Assembly (NCBI GenBank): GCA_946479505.1
Contig: CAMLGC010000054.1
Location: 1-17,626, forward strand
Direction of reading: 5' to 3'
Length of the DNA: 17,626 nucleotides
DNA from: an uncultured Sphingomonadaceae bacterium
GTDB taxonomy: Bacteria > Pseudomonadota > Alphaproteobacteria > Sphingomonadales > Sphingomonadaceae
Part shown: positions 1 through 7,644 of the stretch, one piece after another
Position numbering within the stretch: the first letter of the stretch is position 1
Layout: the number at the start of each line of letters is the position of its first letter
Program-made: the position numbers and the translations under genes
Notes under the pieces: generated by a model
Told to the model about the DNA's origin: nothing
Databases searched by the model: none
The model's input: the letters and a program-made list of their open reading frames with translations, nothing else

Positions 1-737
1 CGTGGTATCCGATGATCGTCGGCTTCGACGAGCGCCGCCACGCCTGGATGGACGAAGGCTTCAACACCTTCATCGACGTCTACGAATCGGACGAGTTCAA
101 CAACGGCGAATACGCGCCCAAGCGCGACGGCGAATATGCGCCGGGCGGCGGCAACCCGGTCGACGAAATCCTGCCGATCCTGGCTGATGCAGACGCGCCG
201 CCGATCATGAGCCGATCGGACACGATCCGCGAGAAATGGCGCCATCCGGTGACCTATTTCAAATCGGCGCTGGGGCTCGTGCTGCTGCGCGAACAGATCC
301 TTGGGCCCGAGCGTTTCGATCACGCCTTCCGCCGTTTCACTGCGGACTGGGCGTTCCGGCATCCCAAACCCGCCGACTTCTTCCGCGCGATGGAAAGCGA
401 TTCGGGCGAGGATTTGAGCTGGTGGTGGCGCGGCTGGTATTTCAACAATTGGGAGATGGACCTCGCCGTCACCAAGGTCGCTTATGTCGATGGCGATCTG
501 GCCAAGGGTGCGCTCGTGACGGTCGAGGCGCACGACAAGCTCGTCATGCCGGTGACGCTGCGCATGATGTTCGCAGATGGCACCACCAAGGACATGCGCC
601 TGCCTGCCGAAACGTGGATCCGCCAGGCCGCAACCGCGGTGCCGGTCGGCGGCACATCCAAGGTCGTGTCGGCGACGCTCGATCCGGAGCACAAGCTGCC
701 CGACAAGGATCGGTCGAACAACGTGCTGGGCGGCTGA
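1..737 (+). CDS. M1 family zinc metallopeptidase, C-terminal part (5' end cut by window)
   Basis: The reading frame is open from the first full codon (base 3), so the gene begins upstream. The visible part starts WYPM, and DEGFNTF follows at bases 51-71. In M1 aminopeptidases the zinc site is HEXXH-x18-E; the Glu of DEGFNTF (bases 54-56) sits exactly where the third zinc ligand belongs if HEXXH ends two residues before the first visible Trp, just outside the window. A Tyr in the segment TYFKSALGL fits the position of the family's catalytic tyrosine. The rest (about 245 residues visible) is the helical C-terminal region ending in a beta-rich tail. M1 enzymes remove N-terminal residues from peptides; many alphaproteobacterial members are exported, but the signal peptide would lie outside the window. 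The gene converges on the next one with only 4 bases between stop codons. The family call is fairly safe; substrate is unknown. Confidence 0.85.
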   Translation, partial: WYPMIVGFDERRHAWMDEGFNTFIDVYESDEFNNGEYAPKRDGEYAPGGGNPVDEILPILADADAPPIMSRSDTIREKWRHPVTYFKSALGLVLLREQILGPERFDHAFRRFTADWAFRHPKPADFFRAMESDSGEDLSWWWRGWYFNNWEMDLAVTKVAYVDGDLAKGALVTVEAHDKLVMPVTLRMMFADGTTKDMRLPAETWIRQAATAVPVGGTSKVVSATLDPEHKLPDKDRSNNVLGG

Positions 738-741
738 GCGG

Positions 742-1374
742 CTATTCGCCGCCGCCCTGGAGCGCGGCCATTGCGCGCAGGTCCCACCGGATCTGCAATG
801 GCTCGGCCGTCTTCTCGCGATAGGCGCCGACATGGATGTGCGGCGCGCGCGCCATGCCGTTGTTGCCGTCGAGCGCGACGACCTGCCCCGCGCGCACGCG
901 ATCGCCCTGCTTCACGCGGATATCGGTGACGTGGGCGTAGACGACGATCACACCGTCGTCGCGGCGGAACTGGATCATGGCGGCGGGCGGCGTGCCCATC
1001 GTGCCGGGAACATTGGTCTTGGGCTTCGCGAAAACGCCGATGACGGTGCCGTCGACCGGCGCGAGCACCTCAGCATGCCATCCATACCAATCCTCGTTGG
1101 TCTTGCCGTCGGTGCGGTAGAGCTTCGAATAGCCGCGCCCGTCCTCCAGACCGCCGGTGACCATGCAGTCGGTGCCGAACGCGTCGCCGGCATAAGCGAG
1201 CTGCCCCGCATAATGCTCCATGCAGGTGAAGGGCGACGAAAAGAGCGGGGCGAGCGTCACCTGCCCGATCTCACCGGCAACGGGCGCCGCCTTTGGCGGG
1301 ATCACGAAGGGCTTGGCCGGGGGCGACGCCTGGCCGGCGGCGGCGTGGAGGAGAACGGACAGCAGAATCGGCAT
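742..1374 (-). CDS. Secreted M23-type (LytM-like) peptidase domain protein
   Basis: This 210-residue protein begins with a short hydrophobic signal-like segment (residues 1-16). Its C-terminal half has LytM/M23 peptidase features: APVDGTVIGVF around 105-115, VVYAHVTDI at 144-152, the turn KQGDRVRAGQVVALDG at 155-170, and the HxH motif PHIHVG at 178-183. The family cleaves peptidoglycan cross-links in the periplasm. The usual first zinc motif, HxxxD, is not visible; the equivalent region reads AYAGDAFGTD (60-69), so the site looks altered and the enzyme may be degenerate or unusual. Cys51 and Cys70 flank this region and could form a disulfide. ATG at 1374 is preceded by GGAG at a good distance. 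It is the same strand as dnaE2 but about 75 bases separate them, and an operator-like inverted repeat lies in that gap, so it probably has its own promoter. Confidence 0.8.
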   Translation of the reverse strand: MPILLSVLLHAAAGQASPPAKPFVIPPKAAPVAGEIGQVTLAPLFSSPFTCMEHYAGQLAYAGDAFGTDCMVTGGLEDGRGYSKLYRTDGKTNEDWYGWHAEVLAPVDGTVIGVFAKPKTNVPGTMGTPPAAMIQFRRDDGVIVVYAHVTDIRVKQGDRVRAGQVVALDGNNGMARAPHIHVGAYREKTAEPLQIRWDLRAMAALQGGGE

Positions 1375-1406
1375 GAGGGGACTCCGTGATGCGGACGATA
1401 GAGGGC

Positions 1407-1428
1407 GTGTGTTGCCAAACTAATACAC
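1407..1428 (-). promoter_or_regulatory. Operator-like inverted repeat upstream of the M23 gene
   Basis: On the minus strand the arms GTGTATT and AACACAC are separated by 8 bases (AGTTTGGC); six of seven arm positions are complementary. A possible -10 hexamer TATTAG (plus-strand bases 1420-1425) overlaps the repeat. The position, 33-54 bases upstream of the start codon, fits a transcription-factor site. No regulator is recognised and no convincing -35 was found. Confidence 0.3.
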
Positions 1429-1448
1429 AGACGAAGGAACGTCGACCC

Positions 1449-4400
1449 TCAATGGAAATCCCGGGATTTGGGGAGAATGCGCACGTCGCGCGGGTGGCGG
1501 TGGCGCGGATGCTGGGGATGAAGGAACGCGTCGGCGCGCGAGAGCGGGGTCGGCGGGCGGCCGTGCTCGGAGAGGCGGTCGAGCAGGTCGGTGCGGTCGA
1601 TGATGCGGCTCGCCATCAGGTGGACGACGCCCTCGCGGCTGCGCTGGACACGCCCCTCGACGAGCATCAGCCGCGAGGCCATCACCGCGCGGCGCATGGT
1701 TTCGAACTGGCGTGCCCAGAGCAGGATGTTGGTGATCCCGGTCTCGTCCTCGATCGTGATGAAGACGGCATTGCCCTTGCCGGGGCGCTGGCGGACGAGG
1801 ACGATCCCGGCGGTGCGGACGACGGCGTCGTTTTTTGCCGCGTCGGTTTCGGCGCAGCTCAGCACGCCCTCGTCGCGGAGCGTGGCGCGCAGGAACGCCA
1901 TCGGATGGCCTTTGAGCGAGAGCCGCGTCGTCTGGTAGTCGGCGACGACATGCTCGGCCCCGGACATTGCCGGGAGCGCGGCATCAGTTTCCTCGCTCAT
2001 CTCGCGCGCGGCGGCCGCGGCGAAGAGCGGGAGCGCGTCGGTGGGGGTGCGGCGCACCTCCCATAAAGCGGCGCGGCGATCGAGCCCGAGCGAGCGGAAC
2101 GCATCGGCGTCGGCAAGCAGCCGCAACGCGCGTTGGGGGAGCGACGCACGGCGGGCGAGGTCTTCGATGCTGGCGAAGGGCTGCGCGACCGCGATTGCGT
2201 CGGCCCATTGCTCGCGGAAGCCGTCGATCTGGCGGAAGCCGAGACGCAGCGCGTGCCCGGTGATGCCTGCTTCCAACCCATTGTCCCAAGCGCTCGCATT
2301 GACGTCAATCTCGCAGACCTCGACCCCATGCTCGCGCGCGTCGCGGACGATCTGGGCGGGGGCGTAGAAGCCCATCGGCTGCGAATTGAGGAGCGCGCAG
2401 GCGAACACCGCGGGGTGGTGCCACTTGATCCACGCCGAGACATAGACGAGGCGCGCGAACGACAACGCATGGCTTTCGGGAAAGCCGTAGCTGCCGAAGC
2501 CTTCGATCTGCTTGAAGCAGCGCTCGGCGAAGTCTTGGCTGTACCCGCGGCGGACCATGCCGCCGACCATCTTCTCGCGGAATTCATGGATGGTGCCGAG
2601 ATTCCGGAAGGTCGCCATCGCGCGGCGGAGCTGGTTGGCCTCGGACGGGGTGAAGCCGGCAGCGACGATCGCGAGCTTCATCGCCTGTTCCTGGAACAAG
2701 GGCACGCCGAAGGTTTCGCCGAGCAATGTGCGCAGCTCGTTCGGATCGTAGGGCGGCGCGGGCGAGGGATAGTCGACCTTCTCGACCCCGCTCCGCCGCC
2801 TGAGATAGGGATGCACCATATCGCCCTCGATTGGCCCCGGGCGCACGATCGCGACCTGGATCGTCAGATCGTAGAGGCAGCGGGGCTTTAGCCGCGGCAG
2901 CATGTTGATCTGCGCACGGCTTTCGACCTGGAACACGCCGATGCTGTCGCCCTTGCACAGCATGTCGTAGACCGCCCGATCGTCAGCCTTGAGATCGACC
3001 TCGAGATTGTGCTCGCCGAGCCCGTGCGCGCGCATCAGATCGAAGCTCTTGCGGATGCACGTCAGCATGCCGAGCGCGAGCACGTCGACCTTCATCAGCC
3101 CGAGCGTGTCGATATCGTCCTTGTCCCATTCGATGAAGCTGCGATCGTCCATCGCGGCGTTGTGGATCGGCACCGTCTCGTCGAGCCGGTCCTGCGTCAG
3201 CACGAAGCCGCCGACATGCTGCGAAAGATGGCGGGGGAATTGCAGCGCCTGATCGACGAGCCATTTGAGCCGCGCGACCGCCGGATCGGCGAGGTCCATG
3301 CCGTTTTCGGTGAAGCGGCGTTCATCGAGCGTGCTTTCGTAGCTGCCCCAGGCGGTGCTCGCGAGTTGTGCGGTCACGTCTTCCGAAAAGCCCAGCACCT
3401 TGCCGATCTCGCGCATGGCGCTCTTGGTGCGATAATGGATGACGGTCGCGGCGATGCCGGCGCGGTGGCGGCCGTAGCGCCTATAGACATATTGCATCAC
3501 CTCCTCGCGCCGCTCGTGTTCGAAATCGACGTCGATGTCGGGCGGCTCGTTGCGGTCACTCGAGATGAAGCGCGAGAAGAGAAGATCATGCTGCATCGGG
3601 TCGATCGAGGTGACGCCGAGCAGGAAGCAGACGATCGAGTTCGCCGCCGAGCCGCGCCCCTGGCACAGGATCGGCGGCTCCTGCGCGCGTGCGAACTTCA
3701 CGAGATCATGGACGGTGAGGAAATAATAAGCGTAGCCTCGATCACGAATAAGGGCGAACTCCTCGGCGAGAGATCGGCAAATCCTTTCGGGAAGATCGTC
3801 GCCGTATCGCTCGTGCGCTGCCTCGGTGACGAGGTGCTCGAGCCAGTTCTGCGGCTCCCAGCCATCGGGCACCGGTTCGTGCGGATATTCGTAGGCAAGC
3901 TGGTCGAGCGCGAAGCCGATACGCGAAGCGAAGCGCATCGTCTCCTCGATCGCCTCGGGGAAGTGCTGGAATAACCGCGCCATTTCGGCCGGGCGCTTCA
4001 GATGCCGCTCGGCATTGGCTTCGAGCCGTCGGCCTGCTTCGGCGATTGTGGTGCCTTCGCGGATGCAGGTGAAGACGTCGTGGAGCGGGCGCTGCTCGGG
4101 CGTCGCATAGAGCGCGTCGCCGATCGCGATCAGCGGTAGGCGGGCGCGCTGCGCAAGCTCCGCCAACCGCGTCAGGCGCCGCTGGTCGTCCCCGCGATGG
4201 TGCATCGTCGCGCCGAGCCACACCCGGTTCGGTGCCTTGACCGAGAGCCGGATCAGCAGATCGGAAAGGTCGCGTGGCGGCGTTTCGACGAGGCGGAGAT
4301 GGGGCGCTTCGGTATCAGCCGCCGGGGCATCGTAGGGAACCGGCTTTCGATGCGGCGTCTGGTCGATCGCGGTGGAGTGCGGAAGTACGATCAGCAGCAG

Positions 4401-4847
4401 ATCGTCCAAATGCGCGAAAAGATCGTCCAGCGTGAGGATGCAATCGCCCTTCACCGCCTTCAGATTGCCCGCGGTGAGCAATCGGGTGAGCCGGCCCCAG
4501 CCGTGGCGGGTCGCCGGATAGGCGACGATGTCCGGCGTGCCGTCGATGAAGACGAGACGCGCGCCAACCAGCAGCTTGAAATCGGTGCGGCAGTCCGCCT
4601 CCTCGGCTTCGGTGAGTACGAGCGGTTCGCCCTTAGAGCGCTTCTCTTCGATCCGTTCGATCCGCGCCTTTTCGGGCGCATCGCGCAACGCCTTGTAGGC
4701 GCGCACCACGCCGGCGACGCTGTTTCGATCCGCGATCCCGATCGCGGTGTAGCCGAGCGCCATCGCCTCGGCGACCATGTCCGACGGGTGCGATGCGCCG
4801 CGCAGGAACGAGAAATTGGTCGCGGCGACGAGCTCGGCGTAGCTCAT
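1449..4847 (-). CDS. dnaE2: Error-prone DNA polymerase DnaE2 (ImuC)
   Basis: This 1132-residue protein is a C-family DNA polymerase of the DnaE2 branch, which carries out mutagenic translesion synthesis after DNA damage. The N-terminal PHP domain begins YAELVAATNFSFLRGASHP, typical of DnaE2. The polymerase core has GRGSAANS at 397-404, PPDIDVDF at 435-442 (catalytic Asp439 and Asp441 by analogy with E. coli DnaE 401/403) and MKVDVLALG at 585-593 (third Asp, 588). A C-terminal OB-fold segment (FITIEDETGITN) and the ending HPRDVRILPKSRDFH, a common DnaE2 terminus, show that it is complete. The frame is open a further 481 codons upstream, but that stretch is the antisense-like shadow of imuB; the ATG at 4847 matches the family N-terminus and overlaps the imuB stop in ATGA, implying coupled translation. 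Expression should be SOS-controlled through the LexA box at 7122-7136. Confidence 0.96.
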   Translation of the reverse strand: MSYAELVAATNFSFLRGASHPSDMVAEAMALGYTAIGIADRNSVAGVVRAYKALRDAPEKARIERIEEKRSKGEPLVLTEAEEADCRTDFKLLVGARLVFIDGTPDIVAYPATRHGWGRLTRLLTAGNLKAVKGDCILTLDDLFAHLDDLLLIVLPHSTAIDQTPHRKPVPYDAPAADTEAPHLRLVETPPRDLSDLLIRLSVKAPNRVWLGATMHHRGDDQRRLTRLAELAQRARLPLIAIGDALYATPEQRPLHDVFTCIREGTTIAEAGRRLEANAERHLKRPAEMARLFQHFPEAIEETMRFASRIGFALDQLAYEYPHEPVPDGWEPQNWLEHLVTEAAHERYGDDLPERICRSLAEEFALIRDRGYAYYFLTVHDLVKFARAQEPPILCQGRGSAANSIVCFLLGVTSIDPMQHDLLFSRFISSDRNEPPDIDVDFEHERREEVMQYVYRRYGRHRAGIAATVIHYRTKSAMREIGKVLGFSEDVTAQLASTAWGSYESTLDERRFTENGMDLADPAVARLKWLVDQALQFPRHLSQHVGGFVLTQDRLDETVPIHNAAMDDRSFIEWDKDDIDTLGLMKVDVLALGMLTCIRKSFDLMRAHGLGEHNLEVDLKADDRAVYDMLCKGDSIGVFQVESRAQINMLPRLKPRCLYDLTIQVAIVRPGPIEGDMVHPYLRRRSGVEKVDYPSPAPPYDPNELRTLLGETFGVPLFQEQAMKLAIVAAGFTPSEANQLRRAMATFRNLGTIHEFREKMVGGMVRRGYSQDFAERCFKQIEGFGSYGFPESHALSFARLVYVSAWIKWHHPAVFACALLNSQPMGFYAPAQIVRDAREHGVEVCEIDVNASAWDNGLEAGITGHALRLGFRQIDGFREQWADAIAVAQPFASIEDLARRASLPQRALRLLADADAFRSLGLDRRAALWEVRRTPTDALPLFAAAAAREMSEETDAALPAMSGAEHVVADYQTTRLSLKGHPMAFLRATLRDEGVLSCAETDAAKNDAVVRTAGIVLVRQRPGKGNAVFITIEDETGITNILLWARQFETMRRAVMASRLMLVEGRVQRSREGVVHLMASRIIDRTDLLDRLSEHGRPPTPLSRADAFLHPQHPRHRHPRDVRILPKSRDFH

Positions 4848-6427
4848 GCGAACAGACCGTGGAGATACCAAAGCGGCTCCTCTTTCTCGCGATAGAGACC
4901 GTGGCGGAACACCCAGAAGCGGCGGCCGCGGGCGTCCTCGATGCGGTAATAGTCGCGTGTGAGGCCGGCATTGTCGTCGCGGCGCCACCATTCGGACGCG
5001 ATCCGTTCGGGGCCTTCGTAGCGGATCACCGAATGCGCCGTGCGGCGCCAGCGGAAGTGCTTGGGCGGGCCATCCGGAAAAGCGGCAGCCGTCACCTCGA
5101 TCGGTTGGGGCGGATCGAAAAGGTGGAGCGGGCGGAGCGGCGGCTCGCCGGGTTCGGGCGTGGGCCATCGAGCGGGCTCGGGCGTCTCGATCGCGGGGAG
5201 CGCGAGCGCGGCCTGTTCGGGGATGTGCGTATCGGCGGGCGCGAAGCGGCGAAAGCGGCCGCGGCCCATGCGGGTGCTGAGGCGATCGATCAGTGCAATC
5301 AGCTCGCTCTCGCGCACCTCGCCGCCGTCGAGCGCGAGCTGCGCGGGGGCGAGCGGCTCGAGCACGGGAATGGCGAGACGGACGAGATCGAAACCGAAGC
5401 CGGGATCGATCGGATCGGCGAGGCCGTCGATCCGCTCGCGCAAGAGGCGCAGCACGAGCGCGGGATCGCGGGTCGGGCGGCTGGTCTCGATCGCGAGGGT
5501 GCGCGTCGCGCCGTCGCTGCGGAAGAGGCGCACGGCGAAGCGGCGGCCGCCTTCGCCACGCTCGTCCATCGCGGTTGCCGCCTCGCGCGCGAGGTCGCCG
5601 ATTGCGGCGAGCGCATCGTCGGTGCGGGCGATCGGCTCGGCGAAACGACGCTCGAAGCGGAGCGCGGGCGGGGGGCGGCGCGGGATGATGCGACTGTCGG
5701 CGCGACCGAGCAGGCGCGCGAGCGCGTCGGTGGTCGCGGCGCCGAAGCGGGCGGAAAGCGGCGCGGTGGGCCGGTCGGCGAGATCGCCGATGGTGCGCAG
5801 TCCGGCGCGGCGGAGCGCGACGATGGTCTCCTCGTCGAGCCGCAGTCCAGGGATCGGCAGCGCGCGAATCGCCTTGGCCTCGTTGGCGATCGGCAGCGGT
5901 GCGTGGCGGGCAAGCGCCTGCGCGGCCTCGGGTGTGTCGGCAAAGGTGGCGCGCACCGCAACGCCCCAGCTTGCCGATTGCCGGTCGAGATCGGCGAGCA
6001 GGCCGGCCTCGTCGCCGAAGACGTGGATGCTGCCGGTGACGTCGAGCGTCAGCCCTTGCGTGCTGTCGAGCGCGACGATCGGCGTGTAGCGGTCGCACGC
6101 ATCGGCGAGCGCCGCGAGGAGACGGGCGTCGGCCGCGGGGTCGGCGTCCGCCACCGCAAGGTCGGGCACGCGCACGCGCGCATCGGCGAGCGCGAGCCCC
6201 GGCGCGAGTCCGAGCGCCTGCGCAGCGGCATCGCACGCGACGAGCCGCATCGCGCCGCGCTGTTTCTCGATGAGCGCGAGGGGCGCGCATTCCCCATCCT
6301 TGCGCTCCCGCCTACGCGGGAGCACTGTGGAGGTAGTGCGCTCGCCTTCAAGCCGCAGCCGATCGGTGCTCAGCCACGGGAACCACAGCGCCAGGAAACG
6401 GCGAGTCGCGGAAACGTCGCGCGTCAC
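4844..6427 (-). CDS. imuB: ImuB, catalytically inactive Y-family polymerase-like adaptor
   Basis: This 527-residue protein matches ImuB, which links DnaE2 to the beta sliding clamp and ImuA in the SOS mutasome. It starts RRFLALWFPWLSTDRL at 9-24 where an active Y-family polymerase would carry its first catalytic acidic residues. At 119-132 it has ALDSTQGLTLDVTG in place of SxDEAFLDVT, so the catalytic carboxylates are missing, as is normal for ImuB. Possible clamp-binding peptides are QLALD (363-367) and QAALAL (405-410). The C-terminus WYLHGLFA is family-typical. The start is GTG at 6427, inside the last 80 bases of imuA; no later start keeps the conserved N-terminus. Its stop overlaps the dnaE2 start (ATGA). 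Residues 35-42 are encoded by a palindromic repeat, and the region 29-46 looks like an insertion relative to remembered ImuB proteins. Confidence 0.93.
   Translation of the reverse strand: MTRDVSATRRFLALWFPWLSTDRLRLEGERTTSTVLPRRRERKDGECAPLALIEKQRGAMRLVACDAAAQALGLAPGLALADARVRVPDLAVADADPAADARLLAALADACDRYTPIVALDSTQGLTLDVTGSIHVFGDEAGLLADLDRQSASWGVAVRATFADTPEAAQALARHAPLPIANEAKAIRALPIPGLRLDEETIVALRRAGLRTIGDLADRPTAPLSARFGAATTDALARLLGRADSRIIPRRPPPALRFERRFAEPIARTDDALAAIGDLAREAATAMDERGEGGRRFAVRLFRSDGATRTLAIETSRPTRDPALVLRLLRERIDGLADPIDPGFGFDLVRLAIPVLEPLAPAQLALDGGEVRESELIALIDRLSTRMGRGRFRRFAPADTHIPEQAALALPAIETPEPARWPTPEPGEPPLRPLHLFDPPQPIEVTAAAFPDGPPKHFRWRRTAHSVIRYEGPERIASEWWRRDDNAGLTRDYYRIEDARGRRFWVFRHGLYREKEEPLWYLHGLFA
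6304..6323. repeat. 20-base palindrome (REP-like) embedded in imuB
   Basis: GCTCCCGC and GCGGGAGC form perfect 8-base arms around CTAC. The unit resembles the very common intergenic palindromes of sphingomonads (from memory, of the type CTCCCGC-N3/4-GCGGGAG). Here it lies inside coding sequence and encodes ImuB residues 35-42 without breaking the frame. Confidence 0.75.
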
Positions 6428-7103
6428 GATCCCATTCCATCCGCCAGCTTTGCCCTTCCGCCCCGCCGCGCTGACGCATCAATTCCAGATCGAATGCAGG
6501 CGCGCCGGGCGCATTCGCCTCGAGCGGGCGCGAGGGCGCGGCCGCCACGCGCCAGCGCGTGTGCGCGGCGCTGGGTGCGGGCGCGGCGTCGATCCGCAGC
6601 ATCAGCGCAGTGACGCCCGAGCCCTCGGCCGCGACCGCCAACCGCCGGGTCGCGGTGAGATCGAGCGGGCGCGGCTGCTTCCAGAGCTCGACCACCGCGA
6701 CCGCCACCTCGTTGCAGCGCACGATCTCCGCGGCGGCGCGCAGCAGCATCAGCGGATCGGCGGCGATCCCCAGCAGTACCCGCCCCGGATCGAGACCGAG
6801 TTCCGCCAGCCCCGGCGCATGGAGCCGGGCCTTGCGCTCTGCACCCTCTTCGCGCAGCCAGACGATCGGGCCGTCGCCAGCCAACCGCGCGGCCAGCATC
6901 GCCGCAAAGCCCGAGGCGGCGCCCGCATCCCCGGGCTCGGCCGCGAACAGCTCGTGCAATCGCGCGCGCGCGATCCCGCCACCCAGCGCCGCATCGACCG
7001 CATCGATCCCGAGCGGGACGCGCGCGAGCGGGTCGCTCGGCGGCCGCCGCTCGATCGCGGCGATCCTGCGACGCAGCGCAGACAGGGAAACCGAATGAGA
7101 CAC
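6348..7103 (-). CDS. imuA: ImuA, RecA-like SOS mutasome protein
   Basis: This protein (251 residues from the chosen start) has the ImuA plan: an N-terminal segment ALRRRIAAIERR, then LGIDAVDAALGGGIARARLHEL, which aligns with the RecA/SulA-like core but lacks a Walker A GKT/S, then WLREEG and the strand VAVAVVELW. ImuA supports DnaE2-dependent mutagenesis with ImuB. An ATG at 7139 would also keep the frame open, but codons 2-6 from it would be the LexA operator itself. I therefore choose GTG at 7103, which puts the operator 19-33 bases upstream; no strong ribosome-binding site precedes it, so the exact start is uncertain. The 3' end overlaps imuB by 80 bases, in a different frame, giving a tightly packed operon with imuB and dnaE2. 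Confidence 0.88.
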   Translation of the reverse strand: MSHSVSLSALRRRIAAIERRPPSDPLARVPLGIDAVDAALGGGIARARLHELFAAEPGDAGAASGFAAMLAARLAGDGPIVWLREEGAERKARLHAPGLAELGLDPGRVLLGIAADPLMLLRAAAEIVRCNEVAVAVVELWKQPRPLDLTATRRLAVAAEGSGVTALMLRIDAAPAPSAAHTRWRVAAAPSRPLEANAPGAPAFDLELMRQRGGAEGQSWRMEWDRDARRFRDSPFPGAVVPVAEHRSAAA

Positions 7104-7121
7104 GCACGACTCGACGCCATT

Positions 7122-7136
7122 GTTCGCTATTTGTTC
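7122..7136 (-). promoter_or_regulatory. LexA (SOS) box for imuA-imuB-dnaE2
   Basis: The plus strand reads GTTC, seven bases (GCTATTT), GTTC. This is exactly the alphaproteobacterial LexA consensus GTTC-N7-GTTC. It lies immediately upstream of the imuA start and overlaps the predicted transcription start, so bound LexA would block transcription until RecA-stimulated LexA cleavage. Confidence 0.9.
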
Positions 7137-7137
7137 C

Positions 7138-7167
7138 ATATTGCGGGTGAAAGTGGGAGAGAGTCAA
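7138..7167 (-). promoter_or_regulatory. Candidate promoter of the imuA operon
   Basis: On the minus strand TTGACT (plus 7162-7167) is a near-consensus -35; 18 bases later CAATAT (plus 7138-7143) is a weak -10. The LexA box starts one base downstream, so the operator would cover the start of transcription (about 7131), giving a leader of roughly 28 bases to GTG 7103. The -35 is good, the -10 only fair. Confidence 0.5.
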
Positions 7168-7174
7168 CTGGACT

Positions 7175-7292
7175 CAAATCTTCCCCTGTAAGGGGAGGTG
7201 GCAGCACGAAGTGCTGACGGAGGGGTGTAACCGCAAGCAGGGATACCCCTCCACCCGCCCTCCGGGCGCGGTCCCCCTCCCTTGCAGGGGAG
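7175..7292. repeat. Composite palindromic intergenic repeat, copy 1
   Basis: A chain of hairpins fills the gap between the imuA promoter and the next gene: TCCCCT-GTA-AGGGGA (7182-7196), CAGCAC-GAA-GTGCTG (7202-7216), GGAGGGGT paired with ACCCCTCC (7219-7226 with 7245-7252), CGCCC-TCC-GGGCG (7256-7268), and a final CCCT-TGC-AGGGG. It shares the left end CAAATC(T/C)TCCCC and the 13-base block CGGTCCCCCTCCC with the element at 16583-16727, so the two are copies of one repeat family. No open frame of its own is present; it is probably a non-autonomous MITE/REP-like element. Confidence 0.75.
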
Positions 7293-7296
7293 GAAT

Positions 7297-7620
7297 TCAG
7301 TGTTTGTATGGCTCGGGCTGGCAGCCGAGTAGCGGATCGAACGTCGCTTTTCGGCTCGCGATCAGCGGCACCGAGGCGGTGACGGTTCTGGTTTTGGGAT
7401 GGTCGGCGAGGCGGATCACTTCCATGCCGGGTTCGAAATCCTTGTAGCAGCTCTGAAGCGAGCGACCCTCGATATAGCGGCACCCGCAGGCGACGCGCGC
7501 GGCGTAGCCGACGCCGAGCTCGAGCCTGGGCGTTATCAGGTGCGCATAGAGCGCCACCGCCGCAGCCACCAGCACGACCAGCGCCAGCGCGCTCCATCCG
7601 ACGATGCGCTTTGTCTTCAT
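7297..7620 (-). CDS. Small membrane-anchored protein with four cysteines, function unknown
   Basis: This 107-residue protein has a basic N-terminus and one hydrophobic segment (about 7-27), so it is probably anchored in the inner membrane with an outward C-terminal domain. That domain contains Cys45, Cys47, Cys58 and Cys100 in the pattern ACGCRYIEGRSLQSC and LLGC. The pattern resembles, from memory, the N-terminal extension (GYxAKxxCSxxFVxGR ... GLGC) of some sphingomonad class C serine hydrolases. Here it stands alone, divergent from a serine hydrolase gene whose start is only 24 bases away. TGAGGAGG lies directly upstream of the ATG at 7620. The function is unknown; a periplasmic partner or regulator of the hydrolase is an inference from position and similarity. 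Confidence 0.7.
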   Translation of the reverse strand: MKTKRIVGWSALALVVLVAAAVALYAHLITPRLELGVGYAARVACGCRYIEGRSLQSCYKDFEPGMEVIRLADHPKTRTVTASVPLIASRKATFDPLLGCQPEPYKH

Positions 7621-7644
7621 ACCTCCTCAGGCTAAGCTCGAACG

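Noticed and set aside
4847..6290. In-frame upstream extension of dnaE2 giving a 1613-residue protein
   Set aside because: The extra part is arginine/alanine-rich, unlike any DnaE2, and coincides with imuB read in another frame. The ATG at 4847 gives the family N-terminus and an ATGA overlap.
4793..6613. Long plus-strand open frame opposite imuB and imuA
   Set aside because: It is a GC-driven antisense frame; the minus strand encodes well-recognised ImuA and ImuB over the same bases.
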